Source of the DNA: DASQFI01 sp035633215
Lineage (GTDB): Bacteria > Acidobacteriota > Vicinamibacteria > Vicinamibacterales > SCN-69-37
Assembly (NCBI GenBank): GCA_035633215.1
Contig: DASQFI010000022.1
Location: 1 to 64,000, forward strand
Direction of reading: 5' to 3'
DNA length: 64,000 nucleotides
Below, one piece after another: positions 9,463 to 19,474 of the stretch (within the stretch, counting starts at the first letter, position 1; the number at the start of each line of letters is the position of its first letter). The notes below the pieces were generated by a model. That model ran no database searches and was not told the origin of the DNA. It was given only the letters and a program-made list of their open reading frames with translations. Made by a program: the position numbers and the translations under genes.

Positions 9463-11408
9463 TTGATGACAACTTGCCGGATCGTCAGATCCTGAACAGC
9501 CGGCGCACCCCACGCCAGTGTCACTCGAGTCGCCAGCGGGACCGCTGCCGCAAAAAACCGCGGATCGTGCCACGCGTCCGGCTGCGATGCCTCAAGTGCA
9601 ATGACGAAGTACTCTCCAGCCGGGAGGAACGGTATCTGATAGCCACGATTGCCGAAGTAACTGGCCATCTTGATGCGCGGCGGCTCGACTCCGAAGCGCG
9701 CCCAGAGTTCGCGCTCTACCGGAAACACGATGACGGCACCCTGCCGAATGACGGTGCCCTGTCGGTCCCGGACCACGCCGGACAGTGTCGCTGGCTTGTC
9801 TGTGATCGTGATCACGACGTCGGTGATATCGGAACCGGAGGTCGTGTCGAATGGGCGATTTGTGTAGTCGCCGTCGGCCACGATCGACTTGACCAGGCTC
9901 GGGGTGACACGGAGAAAGTACGCTCCGGCCTGCAGACCTTCGATTGAGAAGGTTCCCGCGGGATTGCGTGCGACCATTCGGTCCGCCGGTGGTCCAGCGA
10001 GGACCGGATCACCGTTCGCTGGCTCCACGCCCACCGTCAGTCTGCCGGAAAGGGGGGCACCGTCCTCGCGTACGACTCTTCCACTGATTCTCACGCCACG
10101 AGTCATCGGCACGACCAGATTTGAGACGTCGGTTGGCCCGACCGTCACCGCGAGACGCCCGGAGTACGCTTCGTGACCGGTTGTGTAGCGTGTGCCGAAC
10201 GACACGGAGCCAAGGGTCGATTCAACCGTGGTGAACGACGCGGTCACATCTCCCATGCTGACCATGCCTGGCGTCGGCGTCAGCACCTGAGGTCCAAGGA
10301 CATGGCCGCTGAACGACATTCCGCTCACGGTCGTTCGAGCGTCGACCGTGTATCGGCCCGGGGGGACGCCGACCATCGTGAAGGTGCCGTCGGGACGTAC
10401 AAGCGACGTAGCTTGCTCGAAACCTGAGTTCAGCGTCTCAGTGCCTTCGGGTAGCAACCTGACGACGAGTCCGGCGAGGACGTCCGGTGGAGCTGTTATT
10501 CGTCCAGATAGCTGCGAACCACGGACTGGATGAAGAGAGAAGTCGATGTTTCGCTTCTCTTCACCATTGGCAACGTGCACCGCGGTCGCATTCGCGATTG
10601 AACGAGCGTTCGCGAAGAACACTGGAGGGTACACGTGCGGCTGTCCAGCAATCGGAGCCGGCGGGGTCGCATACTGCCCGATCACGAGCCACGAGTCGCC
10701 GACATCCAGACCTGTACTCTGCGGTACTTGTCGGTTGCCAAGGCTGATCATCATCGGTGAGAGAGCAGCGGCCGTCGCTGCTGAGGTGGCCGGCGGCAGC
10801 ACTGACTGGACAGACTGAACCGCAACCATGTAAGACCCAGACGCAAGTCCAGCCACGCGGTACACACCACGATCATCGGTGCGTGCGGCGGGACCAGATG
10901 CCAGGCGCGTGGTCCCCGCGATAGGAATCCGAGTCAACACCCGGACGGGGATGTTCACAACGGGTTCCCCGGCTTCATCGACGACACTCCCGCTAATCGC
11001 GCCGAGACGCTCCATCACGAAGTTCGCGTCAGGAATCCACTCACCATCGGCCAGTGGCAAGCGCGTGTTTACGCCGAAGAGGTTGCGGGTCGCGAGACCG
11101 CCTGCGACGTATCCAGGCTTGCTGGCCTCAATACTGTAACGGTCGTACGCCGGGAGGTCGCGAAAGACGAATCGTCCCTTGGAGTCGCTGATTGTTCGGC
11201 GAGAAACGCCACCTCCGGCCAACGAAACGACGACCCCGCTCAGTGGACGTTTCGTCGAAGCGTCGCTGACAACCCCGCTGATCGCGCCAGTGCCACTCGG
11301 CGAGGTTGTAGATTGATTTGTCTGAGGTGCGCGGGCGGCAAGCGTGACGCACAGAAACAGCGCGAGGGCGGAGCCGAGCAGGGCGAGACAGCGGCCGTCT
11401 CGGGGCAT
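9459..11408 (-). CDS. Secreted protein with carboxypeptidase-regulatory-like repeats (upstream copy)
   Basis: A 649-residue exported protein and homologue of the gene immediately downstream. After a signal peptide (CLALLGSALALFLCVTLAARA) come several carboxypeptidase-regulatory-like modules: ISGVVSDASTKRPLSGVVVS near residue 45, GSVVDEAGEPVVNIPVRVL near 145, then further GRVVREDGAPLSGRL and SGVVRDRQGTVIRQGAV modules. Function unknown; probably surface adhesion or carbohydrate-binding scaffolding (inference). The ATG at 11408 was chosen; a GTG six codons upstream (11426) is possible. Neither has a strong ribosome site. Confidence 0.82.
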   Translation of the reverse strand: MPRDGRCLALLGSALALFLCVTLAARAPQTNQSTTSPSGTGAISGVVSDASTKRPLSGVVVSLAGGGVSRRTISDSKGRFVFRDLPAYDRYSIEASKPGYVAGGLATRNLFGVNTRLPLADGEWIPDANFVMERLGAISGSVVDEAGEPVVNIPVRVLTRIPIAGTTRLASGPAARTDDRGVYRVAGLASGSYMVAVQSVQSVLPPATSAATAAALSPMMISLGNRQVPQSTGLDVGDSWLVIGQYATPPAPIAGQPHVYPPVFFANARSIANATAVHVANGEEKRNIDFSLHPVRGSQLSGRITAPPDVLAGLVVRLLPEGTETLNSGFEQATSLVRPDGTFTMVGVPPGRYTVDARTTVSGMSFSGHVLGPQVLTPTPGMVSMGDVTASFTTVESTLGSVSFGTRYTTGHEAYSGRLAVTVGPTDVSNLVVPMTRGVRISGRVVREDGAPLSGRLTVGVEPANGDPVLAGPPADRMVARNPAGTFSIEGLQAGAYFLRVTPSLVKSIVADGDYTNRPFDTTSGSDITDVVITITDKPATLSGVVRDRQGTVIRQGAVIVFPVERELWARFGVEPPRIKMASYFGNRGYQIPFLPAGEYFVIALEASQPDAWHDPRFFAAAVPLATRVTLAWGAPAVQDLTIRQVVIK

Positions 11409-11439
11409 CGGACGTTCAGTATGCACCGGTCGCCGGGCC

Positions 11440-11503
11440 CTTAACAGGCCGCTGAAAAACGCGGCCTGAACTTCGAACTTAGAACTTCAAACTTAGAACT
11501 TGA
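11440..11503. repeat. Left inverted-repeat copy: hairpin plus heptamer tract beside the MutS-like gene
   Basis: A perfect 8-bp hairpin CAGGCCGC-TGAAAAAC-GCGGCCTG is followed by 7-bp iterations AACTTCG AACTTAG AACTTCA AACTTAG AACTTG. The reverse complement of 13599-13656 has the same order and nearly the same sequence with a different hairpin loop (ACGC region), so the two copies bracket the mutS-like gene in opposite orientation. Confidence 0.85.
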
Positions 11504-11521
11504 CGAAAGAACGGGCACATT

Positions 11522-11561
11522 CCGAAGTTCTTAGTTCGAAGTTCGAAGTTCAAAGTTCAGG
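11522..11561. repeat. Second heptamer tract (AGTTCTT/AGTTCGA) left of the MutS-like gene
   Basis: Iterations GAAGTTCTTAGTTCGAAGTT then CGAAGTTCAAAGTTCAGG, period 7. It is the inverse of the tract at 11467-11503, 20 nt away, making this 120-bp gap a large imperfect inverted repeat. Confidence 0.75.
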
Positions 11562-11571
11562 TTACTGAGGC

Positions 11572-13410
11572 TCACACATCCAGCCCCACCGAGCGCATCA
11601 GGGCGAGTGCGTTGCTCTTCTGCACGACGCCGGGCCGCATCCGGTAGTCGAAGCGCATCCGGCCGTCCTCGAGCACGTCTTCGAAGTGCACGTTGGCGCC
11701 ACGGGTGCCGAGCGCATCGGCCACGTGCGCGAGCGCCAGGTCGTGCGTGGTCACGAGTCCGATGGCGCCGCGTTCGACCAGGCCTCGCACAATGGCCTCG
11801 GCGCCGATGCGGCGGTCGTGTGAGTTGGTGCCGTGAAGGAGCTCGTCGATCAGGAAGAGCACGGGCGCCTCACCCGCGCGGCGCATGATCAACCCGAGCC
11901 GCGTGATTTCGGCGTAGAACCGCGACACGCCGGCGTGCAGCGAGTCCTCGATCCGGATCGAGGCGCCGAGCATGAGCGGCGTCAGCCGCAGGCGCCGCGC
12001 CCGCACCGGCGCCCCCGCCTGCGCCAGCACGGCGTTGACGCCCACCGTGCGCAGGAGCGTGCTCTTGCCGGACATGTTCGAGCCGCTCACGACGAGCGCT
12101 CGCAGCTCGCCCGTCAAACGCACGTCGTTGCGGACCGTCTTTGCCTCGGAGAGCAGCGGATGGCCAAGCGCTTCCCCATCGAAACAGGGCGTCCCGGCGC
12201 TCAGCAGATCGGGAAAGACGTCGTCCGGATGCTCGTAGGAGTAGCCCGCCAGCGAGAGCAGCGCCTCCATCTCGCCGACGGCGGCCAACCAGCGGCGCAG
12301 TGCCGGTCCCGACATGCGGCGCCAGCGCTCGATGGCGTAAACGAGATGCAGATCCCACATCAGCAGAGATCCGACCAGCCGGACGAAAAGGTGGTCGCGC
12401 GAATCCACGAGGTCCATCAGCGCGTTCAGCCGCGCGAGACGACGCGACGGCGGCAGCCCCTCCACGTCGAGCGCTGCCCGCAGCTCCGCCAGGCGTCCCC
12501 CGGCGAAGCGCTCAGCTTCGAGCCGGCCGACCACGCCCGCCAGCAGCCCGAGACCGTGGGCCGCTTCGCCCGCGTCTCCCAGGATGGCTTCCGTCCGCGC
12601 ACGTAAGCGCCAGACGACCGCTCCACAGACGGCGAATACCACCAGGACATAGATGCGCAGGACAGCGAAAGTGTCCGCGTCGAGCTGCAACAGGCCGATC
12701 CTCGCTACCAGCCAGGTGAGCAGACCGGACGCCGCGAGCGCGCCGGCCACGGAGAGCAGCCACACCCACGCCGGGACCGCAGACGAGTCGAGCCGCGGTG
12801 GCCGTTCGCCCCAGGCCGCGAGTAACTCCGCGTTCACGCCCGCGCGGGCGGGCTCTGCCAACACCGCCAAGTCTTCTCGCAGGTCGGTGCGCAGTGCAAG
12901 CTCCTTCACCGCCTCCTGACGCGCCCGCACGACCGGCGGCTCCGCGGGGCTCTTCAGCCAGGCGGCCAAGGTCTCCTCGCCGATCCGGGTGCGTGCGCAG
13001 TTCAGCAGCTCGAAAACGGACGCCTCGCCGAACAGACCGAGATCCCGCGCGTACAGATGCGCGTTGTCGAGGAACCGATCCCCCGTCTCGCCACCCGTTC
13101 CGACCAACCGGCCGTCCAGCCGCGCGATCGCGCGCTCGTAGAACGCGACGGCGAGCCCGAGGCGCGCACGCGCCTTCACCGCACGGTCGAGCCGCGCGCC
13201 TGCCCAGAAGAACGCCGCTGCTGGAGCGACCAGCCACCACTCCGAGAACAGCCCGCGCGCGGAGGCGTACGCCATCGCGAGACCGGTCCCAAGGGCGGCG
13301 ACGCGAAGATTCCCGAACGTCACGTGGCGCCGGATGGCGTCGGCCAGCGCCGCACGCCTGGACTCGAGGCGGCGCGAGTATTCCTCGCGCGGATCGTCGC
13401 GACTGGACAT
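11572..13410 (-). CDS. MutS-like ATPase with N-terminal membrane segments
   Basis: A 612-residue MutS-family protein that keeps the core and ATPase domains but lacks the mismatch-binding domain I. Two or more hydrophobic segments lie near the N-terminus (GNLRVAALGTGLAMAYASA, WWLVAPAAAFFWAG) and again near 230-280 (VWLLSVAGALAASGLLTWL, IYVLVVFAVCGAVVW), so it is probably membrane-anchored. Walker A SGSNMSGKST is near residue 441 and Walker B FLIDELLHGTN near 518. This architecture occurs in several phyla with no proven role in mismatch repair. The ATG at 13410 is preferred over an upstream in-frame TTG. Flanked by inverted copies of a composite repeat. Confidence 0.85.
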   Translation of the reverse strand: MSSRDDPREEYSRRLESRRAALADAIRRHVTFGNLRVAALGTGLAMAYASARGLFSEWWLVAPAAAFFWAGARLDRAVKARARLGLAVAFYERAIARLDGRLVGTGGETGDRFLDNAHLYARDLGLFGEASVFELLNCARTRIGEETLAAWLKSPAEPPVVRARQEAVKELALRTDLREDLAVLAEPARAGVNAELLAAWGERPPRLDSSAVPAWVWLLSVAGALAASGLLTWLVARIGLLQLDADTFAVLRIYVLVVFAVCGAVVWRLRARTEAILGDAGEAAHGLGLLAGVVGRLEAERFAGGRLAELRAALDVEGLPPSRRLARLNALMDLVDSRDHLFVRLVGSLLMWDLHLVYAIERWRRMSGPALRRWLAAVGEMEALLSLAGYSYEHPDDVFPDLLSAGTPCFDGEALGHPLLSEAKTVRNDVRLTGELRALVVSGSNMSGKSTLLRTVGVNAVLAQAGAPVRARRLRLTPLMLGASIRIEDSLHAGVSRFYAEITRLGLIMRRAGEAPVLFLIDELLHGTNSHDRRIGAEAIVRGLVERGAIGLVTTHDLALAHVADALGTRGANVHFEDVLEDGRMRFDYRMRPGVVQKSNALALMRSVGLDV

Positions 13411-13430
13411 GGAGAGACCGTCGCTCAAGT

Positions 13431-13538
13431 TCAAGAACCGGCGCGGCGGGCCTCTTCTGCGAAGCGTTGGAGTTCCTGAAGGTTTCGAAGACGCGCCTGG
13501 ACCACCTGGTCCGGGCGTGGGTTATTTGGGCCGATCAT
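13431..13538 (-). CDS. Possible 35-residue small protein upstream of the MutS-like gene
   Basis: ATG at 13538 opens a short frame, MIGPNNPRPDQVVQARLRNL, continuing QELQRFAEEARRAGS and a TGA at 13431, 20 nt before the MutS-like start. Apart from the first ten residues it predicts one amphipathic helix with clean heptad spacing. Codon use is GC-rich at third positions like its neighbours. It could be a real leader or micropeptide, or the remnant C-terminus of a lost gene. Unrecognised; the evidence is only the composition and position. Confidence 0.35.
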   Translation of the reverse strand: MIGPNNPRPDQVVQARLRNLQELQRFAEEARRAGS

Positions 13539-13598
13539 AGCGCCAGTCTACCCAAACGTCCCCAGGTGCCGTCTGAGCATCCAGACCCGTCTTCAGTC

Positions 13599-13656
13599 CA
13601 AGTTCGATGTTTGAAGTTCTAAGTTCGAAGTTCAGGCCGCGTCAGCGGCCTGTTAG
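13599..13656. repeat. Right inverted-repeat copy: heptamer tract plus hairpin beside the MutS-like gene
   Basis: Reads AAGTTCGATGTTTGAAGTTC then TAAGTTCGAAGTT and hairpin CAGGCCGC-GTCA-GCGGCCTG. The reverse complement of this block matches 11440-11503 over about 55 positions, differing in the hairpin loop and in one heptamer. It ends at TTAG, so the TAA stop of the hypothetical gene at 13653 falls inside it. Confidence 0.85.
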
Positions 13657-14177
13657 TGCACCGACGGGTCGACCGGCGCGTTCCGGAACAAGAGCTTCGG
13701 CAGGTCGCGCAGCTCGCGCGCCAGCCGTGACTGCTGGCGCCGCCAGAATTCGAACCGCGCCGCCATCGTCAGCATCATCCGCGCGCGCGAATGATCCGCC
13801 GTCAACTGCGCGGCCTGATCGTAGAAGCTCGCCCCGAGCGACGCATACCACTTGACGTTGTGCCGGCGGCTCAGCTGGCCTTCAAAGAACCCCGTCAGCA
13901 GCAGACACTGCGCCGCGGCCGCTTCCATGATTTCAGGATCCGTATGCTGACTCCGGTCCAGCACGAACACCTCGAAGACAGTTGCGAGATCGGATGGACA
14001 AGATGGAAAGTGCGGAACCGACGCGGTCGACGTCGTCGCGAAATGCGCGAGCACGCTGGCGTTGTACAGCAGCTCGTTCTGGCGGACATCGCCGCCCTCG
14101 GTGACGTCCCTCAGGTGCTCGAAGAAAAAACGCAGCGCCTGGCTGTTGGTGACAGCCAACCATTCCTGGGAGTCCAT
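13653..14177 (-). CDS. Hypothetical protein, 174 residues
   Basis: No family recognised. The start at 14177 (MDSQEWLAVTNSQALRFF) has a good ribosome site, AAAGGGACACAACC before the ATG; the frame extends further upstream only in a low-quality region. The protein looks soluble and mostly helical, with no signal peptide or membrane segment, one cysteine near the middle (FPSCPSD) and one further on (AQCLLL). The basic C-terminus (FEFWRRQQSRLARELR) is helix-forming. The stop codon lies in the repeat that brackets the MutS-like gene. It is followed by no obvious partner; the upstream gene (VWFA copy 2) ends 140 nt away. Confidence 0.65.
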   Translation of the reverse strand: MDSQEWLAVTNSQALRFFFEHLRDVTEGGDVRQNELLYNASVLAHFATTSTASVPHFPSCPSDLATVFEVFVLDRSQHTDPEIMEAAAAQCLLLTGFFEGQLSRRHNVKWYASLGASFYDQAAQLTADHSRARMMLTMAARFEFWRRQQSRLARELRDLPKLLFRNAPVDPSVH

Positions 14178-14317
14178 GGTTGTGTCCCTTTTTGTCGGCG
14201 CAAGGCCGCCCGCTCTATAGGATGAGACGACGGAAAGAGGCGCAGCGTTGACAGCCGTCGCTGGCAAGAGATTTGAAATGGACCTATGTTTGGCGCTCCG
14301 CACGCTCCTGGCAGGAG

Positions 14318-15214
14318 CTAGCCGCCGAAATATCCTTGTCGGGCGCGGACGTCGAACGTGCCGGACTTCGTCACGCGCACTGTGAGGTCGTGCCAGCCTT
14401 CGCGCGCGACGTCGGCGGGAGTGAAATACAAAACGTAGCCGTGCCGGAACGCGTCGAGCGCCTGCTTGAACGCGCCGGGAATGTCGCGCGCGTCGTCCGA
14501 TGGCGGAAAAAACGTACCGCCGGTCCGCGCCGCGGCATCGGCGAGCGCCGCAATGTCCTTCGGCTTGTCCGCGGGCACTCCCCGGACTTTCACCAGCACG
14601 ACGTACAGCGTCGCATCGGCGCGGCTCGCGACATCCGCGATCGCGCGATAGCCGATCAAACTGGCGTTGTCGTAGCCGTCCGTGAACACCAGCACGAGAT
14701 GACGGCGATCCGGACGCGGGCCGCGCGCGAGCGCAAACAGCATCGCATCCAGCAGCGACGTCAGATCTCCGGTGCGAATCTCGTCCACCGGCACCCGCTG
14801 CGACGCGCCCTGCATCGGGAACACCTGTCTCAGCTCCGTGTCGAACGTGAGCAGGCGCACCTGCTCGTCGTCGCGAAGCTGCTTGGCGATGTCGCGCACG
14901 TCGGATTTGAAGCGGCCGCTGCTGCGAACGACGCTGCCGCTGGTGTCGACGACGAGCGTGACGTCCACGGCCAGCGAGTCAGCTGAGACAGCCGTGATCG
15001 TCTGGCGCACGCCGTTGTCGTACAGCTCGAAATCCGAGGCGGTGAGACCCGCGACCATCGAACGATCGACCCGCACGGACACGTGCACCGGAACTACGTC
15101 GGCGGTCGCGCGAAACGTCGGCCGCGGTGGCGGCTGTTGCTGCAGCCGCGGCGCCGCGAGCACCGGCAGAGCCAGGGCGGACGCGAGGACCATCGCGATC
15201 CGGGCTGGCGTCAT
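14318..15214 (-). CDS. Secreted VWFA-domain protein, Acidobacteria-type (copy 2)
   Basis: A 298-residue homologue of the gene at 942-1826. Signal peptide MTPARIAMVLASALALPVLA; lead-in GLTASDFELYDNGVRQ; MIDAS-like VVDTSGSV near residue 92; second loop FTDGYDNAS near 175; C-terminus ARQGYFGG. The complete DTSGS here is a better MIDAS match than DTSPS in copy 1. Its ATG overlaps the TGA of the upstream TPR gene (ATGA), exactly as in copy 1. The role is unknown; a metal-dependent protein-protein contact outside the cytoplasm is inferred from the fold. Confidence 0.88.
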   Translation of the reverse strand: MTPARIAMVLASALALPVLAAPRLQQQPPPRPTFRATADVVPVHVSVRVDRSMVAGLTASDFELYDNGVRQTITAVSADSLAVDVTLVVDTSGSVVRSSGRFKSDVRDIAKQLRDDEQVRLLTFDTELRQVFPMQGASQRVPVDEIRTGDLTSLLDAMLFALARGPRPDRRHLVLVFTDGYDNASLIGYRAIADVASRADATLYVVLVKVRGVPADKPKDIAALADAAARTGGTFFPPSDDARDIPGAFKQALDAFRHGYVLYFTPADVAREGWHDLTVRVTKSGTFDVRARQGYFGG

Positions 15215-16344
15215 CGGATCGCCTCACGCAGCTGATCGATCAAGCCCTGGTAGGAACGGTAGGAGCCGAGCTGGTAGGTTCGCCAGGGATCCTCGACCGT
15301 CAGCGGGGCGTTCATGAACGCATCGGTTACCATCTCGGCGTCGCCGAGCTTGTGGTTCATCACGAGCAGCATCGTCAGCAAGGTCGTCGCCGACCGGGCG
15401 CGCGGGATCACTTCGAGCGCGGCACGGTACGCGGCAATCGCCTCGTCCGTCCGCCCGTCCCGCGCGAGCGTCCAGCCCGAGAACAGGAGCCCCAGATACT
15501 TCAGCGCCGCATCGCGGGGGACGCCCTCAACCTGCTTGAACTGCTGCAGCGCCTGTTCGCGCCGGCCCAGCCGCAGATGGATGAACCCCAGGCGCAATCG
15601 CGCCTCGGCGCCAACCGTTTCGTCAGACACGAGCCCTTCCAGCGTGGCCGCCGCCTGCTCGAGAAGCGCCGCGGCTTTCGAGCCCTTGTCCGACGGCTGG
15701 TCCAGCATCTCGCCCCAAAGCCGGTCAATCACCATTCCGCGGTCGGCAGGCCGAACCGACGCATCGTCCGCGGTCGCTTCCGCGCTCACGGCCTCGGCGA
15801 GCTTGAAGGGCGTGTTGTCGGGGAACCGGGTCCGCGCATGCGCCAAATGGTTCGACGTCGCGCCGGTCAGAATCGTCCAGGCCTGTCGGCCTTCGATGAG
15901 CGCGATCGATGCGCGGAGCCACAACTCCTCTATCGCCGGCGTCGGATACCTGGCGAGCTGCTCGCACGCCCATTCGATGAGCGGCGGCGAGAGATTCGGA
16001 CGCGCGGCTGTGTACTCGAGCACCATCGTCGCCGCCGCGAGCCGGCGGCGGTCCGCAGCCCCGAGGCCCTCGGCCTTGATCCACTCCTGCGCCTGAAGAA
16101 CGTTGAAGCCGCCGAGCTGCTGAAGGAACTCAATCGCGCCGGCGTAGTCGCCCTGGACGTAACGATTGAGCGCCTCGCCGGTCGCCGAGCGTACGCGCGG
16201 CATATTCGACCGCTGGCGCGGCTGGGCGGGCTCAGGCTGTCCGGTCGGTGGACGACTTGGCGGACGCGGTGGCGGCGGAACCTGCGGCGGAAACTGCGGA
16301 CCAACCGCCAGGACGACAAGCGTACATGCCAGCAAAACTCGCAT
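15211..16344 (-). CDS. Secreted TPR-type repeat protein (copy 2)
   Basis: A 377-residue homologue of the protein at 1823-3043. Signal peptide MRVLLACTLVVLAVGPQ followed by a proline-rich linker (PPQVPPPPRPPSRPP). Shared blocks include the start of the mature domain (EALNRYVQGDYAGAIEFL), a TPR stretch (DEAIAAYRAALEVIPRARSA) and the C-terminus (DPWRTYQLGSYRSY). Paired with the VWFA gene downstream. Upstream lies a long palindrome and then etfA, so this pair may belong to the fab-etf transcription unit or have its own promoter. Confidence 0.8.
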   Translation of the reverse strand: MRVLLACTLVVLAVGPQFPPQVPPPPRPPSRPPTGQPEPAQPRQRSNMPRVRSATGEALNRYVQGDYAGAIEFLQQLGGFNVLQAQEWIKAEGLGAADRRRLAAATMVLEYTAARPNLSPPLIEWACEQLARYPTPAIEELWLRASIALIEGRQAWTILTGATSNHLAHARTRFPDNTPFKLAEAVSAEATADDASVRPADRGMVIDRLWGEMLDQPSDKGSKAAALLEQAAATLEGLVSDETVGAEARLRLGFIHLRLGRREQALQQFKQVEGVPRDAALKYLGLLFSGWTLARDGRTDEAIAAYRAALEVIPRARSATTLLTMLLVMNHKLGDAEMVTDAFMNAPLTVEDPWRTYQLGSYRSYQGLIDQLREAIR

Positions 16345-16378
16345 GGGTCGTTGCGCAGGCGGGCACAGGCATCATACA

Positions 16379-16461
16379 CGTAGGGCGGACTGGTTTCTAA
16401 GTCCGCCTGCGCGTACGCGGATTTAGAAACCAATCCGCGCTACGACTCAGTCCGCCCTACG
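16379..16461. repeat. Long palindrome (GTAGGGCGGAC type) between etfA and the TPR gene
   Basis: Arms of about 28 bp: CGTAGGGCGGACTGGTTTCT (continuing AAGTCCGC) against GCGGATTTAGAAACCAATCC (continuing GCGCTACG), with an 11-nt loop. A third half-copy, AGTCCGCCCTACG, follows at 16449-16461. No T-run, so a classical terminator is not evident; it belongs to the same GTAGG(C/G)CGG repeat style as 7596, 37191 and 44569. Confidence 0.8.
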
Positions 16462-17416
16462 TCTTCAGAGCTGCAATCATCGCCGGCACGACTTCGAACA
16501 GGTCGCCGACGATCCCGTAATCGGCGACCTCGAAGATCGGCGCCTCGGCGTCCTTGTTGATCGCGACGATCGTCCGCGCGCCTTTCATGCCGACGACGTG
16601 CTGGATGGCACCGGAGATGCCAAGCGCCAGATAAAGCTTCGGAGCGACGGTCTGGCCTGAACTGCCGATTTGCCGGTCCATTGGCAGCCAGCCGGCGTCG
16701 CAGATCGGCCGCGACGCGGCGATTTCCGCGCCGAGCGCCTCCGCCAGCTGCTGGGCCAGCGCGATGTGTTCGGATGCCTTGATGCCGCGCCCGATCGAGA
16801 CGATCCGCTCAGCCTGGGTGAGATCGACGGCTTGCTTGGCCTCACGGAACGGCGCCTCGGGCTTCTGGCGAATCGCGCTCTCGTCGACGGCCGCGGCGAC
16901 CGTGCGCACAGCGGCGGGCGCGCTGCCCTTCTTCACGGCGTCGGCTCGAAAGGCGCCGATCTGAAACGTGGCGAGGTGCGGCGCCGGGCCCTCGAGCACG
17001 ACGTCCGCGCTGACCTTGCCTTGAAACATCGGACGCGTGAAGACGGCCTGACCACCGTCCACTTTCACGGCCGTGCAATCGGTCACAAGGGCGCGGTCGA
17101 TCCTCGCCGCGAGCTTGGGAATGAAGTCGCGCGCCTGATAGGTATGCGCACAGATCACATGGGCCGGATTCTCGGTCTGGACGAGCGCCGCCAGCGCCTG
17201 GACGAACCCGTCGGGCGTGTACGACGCGAGGCCAGCGTGCTCGAGCGCAATGACCTCGGCGACATCGGCCGAGGACAGCTCTTTCGCCACGTCGGACGCG
17301 CTGCGACCCGGAACCACGATCTTCACGGGGCCGCCGAGCGACTGAGCCGCCGCGACCGCTTCCCACGACGCGCGGTTCAGCGCCCCATCCCGCTGTTCAG
17401 CAATGACGACAATCAT
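16457..17416 (-). CDS. etfA: Electron transfer flavoprotein, alpha subunit
   Basis: A 319-residue FAD-carrying subunit of the heterodimeric ETF that collects electrons from acyl-CoA dehydrogenases. The N-terminal domain starts MIVVIAEQRDGALNRASWEA; the C-terminal FAD-binding domain shows the family signature, ISIGRGIKASE-like (VSIGRGIKASEHIALAQQLA, near 215), then DAGWLPMDRQIGSSGQTVAP and LALGISGAIQHVVGMK. The start is 49 nt after etfB, across a short GGTAATG tandem repeat. Its partner for quinone reduction, ETF-QO, is at the left edge of the window. Confidence 0.96.
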   Translation of the reverse strand: MIVVIAEQRDGALNRASWEAVAAAQSLGGPVKIVVPGRSASDVAKELSSADVAEVIALEHAGLASYTPDGFVQALAALVQTENPAHVICAHTYQARDFIPKLAARIDRALVTDCTAVKVDGGQAVFTRPMFQGKVSADVVLEGPAPHLATFQIGAFRADAVKKGSAPAAVRTVAAAVDESAIRQKPEAPFREAKQAVDLTQAERIVSIGRGIKASEHIALAQQLAEALGAEIAASRPICDAGWLPMDRQIGSSGQTVAPKLYLALGISGAIQHVVGMKGARTIVAINKDAEAPIFEVADYGIVGDLFEVVPAMIAALKT

Positions 17417-17423
17417 GAGTGCC

Positions 17424-17455
17424 TCGGCAATGGGTAATCGGTAATGGGTAATTGA
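17424..17455. repeat. Heptamer tract GGTAATC/G/T between etfB and etfA
   Basis: CAATGGGTAATCGGTAATGG then GTAATTG: three to four 7-bp steps of the unit GGTAATN. The unit is unlike those at the other heptamer loci in the window. Confidence 0.6.
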
Positions 17456-17465
17456 AGAGCGGCTG

Positions 17466-18223
17466 TCACAACACTCTGGCCTCGTCGCGGAGCAGCTTGA
17501 CCAGCTCGGCGGCCGCCTCGGACGGCGAGCCGCCGATCATCCGCGTGCGCTTCGACTTTTCAGGAACATCGATCGACACGATGCGCTGCCGCGCGGCCGC
17601 CCCGGCGGGCGCGGCGACGGCGCGGATCTCTTTCTTCTTCGCCGCCATGATGCCTTTGAGCGTCGCGTACCGGAGCTGGTTGATGCCGCTCTGGATCGTG
17701 AGCACCGCCGGAAGCGGCATCGAGATCCACTGGAACCAGCCGCCCTCGAGCTCGCGCTTGACCTTGAGCGACGAGCCCTCGACCTGGACATCCATGATGA
17801 TCGTGGAGTGCGCCATGCCGAGCTTCTCGGCAAGTACGACGCCGACCTGGGCGAATCCCTGGTCGTCGGACTGGAGGCCGGTCAGCACGAGGTCCACGGC
17901 CTCGTCCTTGAGCGCCGAGGCGAGCGCGTCGGCGACCGTGAACCCGTCGGCGGTCGCGAGATGATCGCCCTGGACGTGCACGGCGCGGTCCGCGCCCCGG
18001 GCGAGCGCTTCGCGGAGCACTTGCGTCACGCGCGCCGGGCCGGCGGAGACGACGATCACCTCCCCACCGTGCTTCTCCCGGAGCCGGAGCGACTCCTCGA
18101 GCGCGTACGCGTCAGGCTCGTTCAGCTCCCAGCTGGCGTCCTGATCGCGCACCCAGGTCTTCGATTCGTTGATCCGGACCTGCCATTCGCGGGTGACGAC
18201 TTGTTTGATGCAGACGGCGATTT

Positions 18224-18227
<4 letters not shown>
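17466..18227 (-). CDS. etfB: Electron transfer flavoprotein, beta subunit
   Basis: A 253-residue AMP-binding ETF subunit. The start MKIAVCIKQVV at 18227 is canonical; its ATG overlaps the TGA of fabF (ATGA). The signature region VDLVLTGLQSDDQGFAQVG (near 110-128) and PLPAVLTIQSGINQLRYATL (near 180) are typical. Continuous with the fatty-acid synthesis genes upstream, which is an unusual setting and would tie ETF supply to lipid synthesis (inference). Confidence 0.96.
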
Positions 18228-19465
<1,238 letters not shown>

Positions 19466-19474
19466 AGACTCTCC

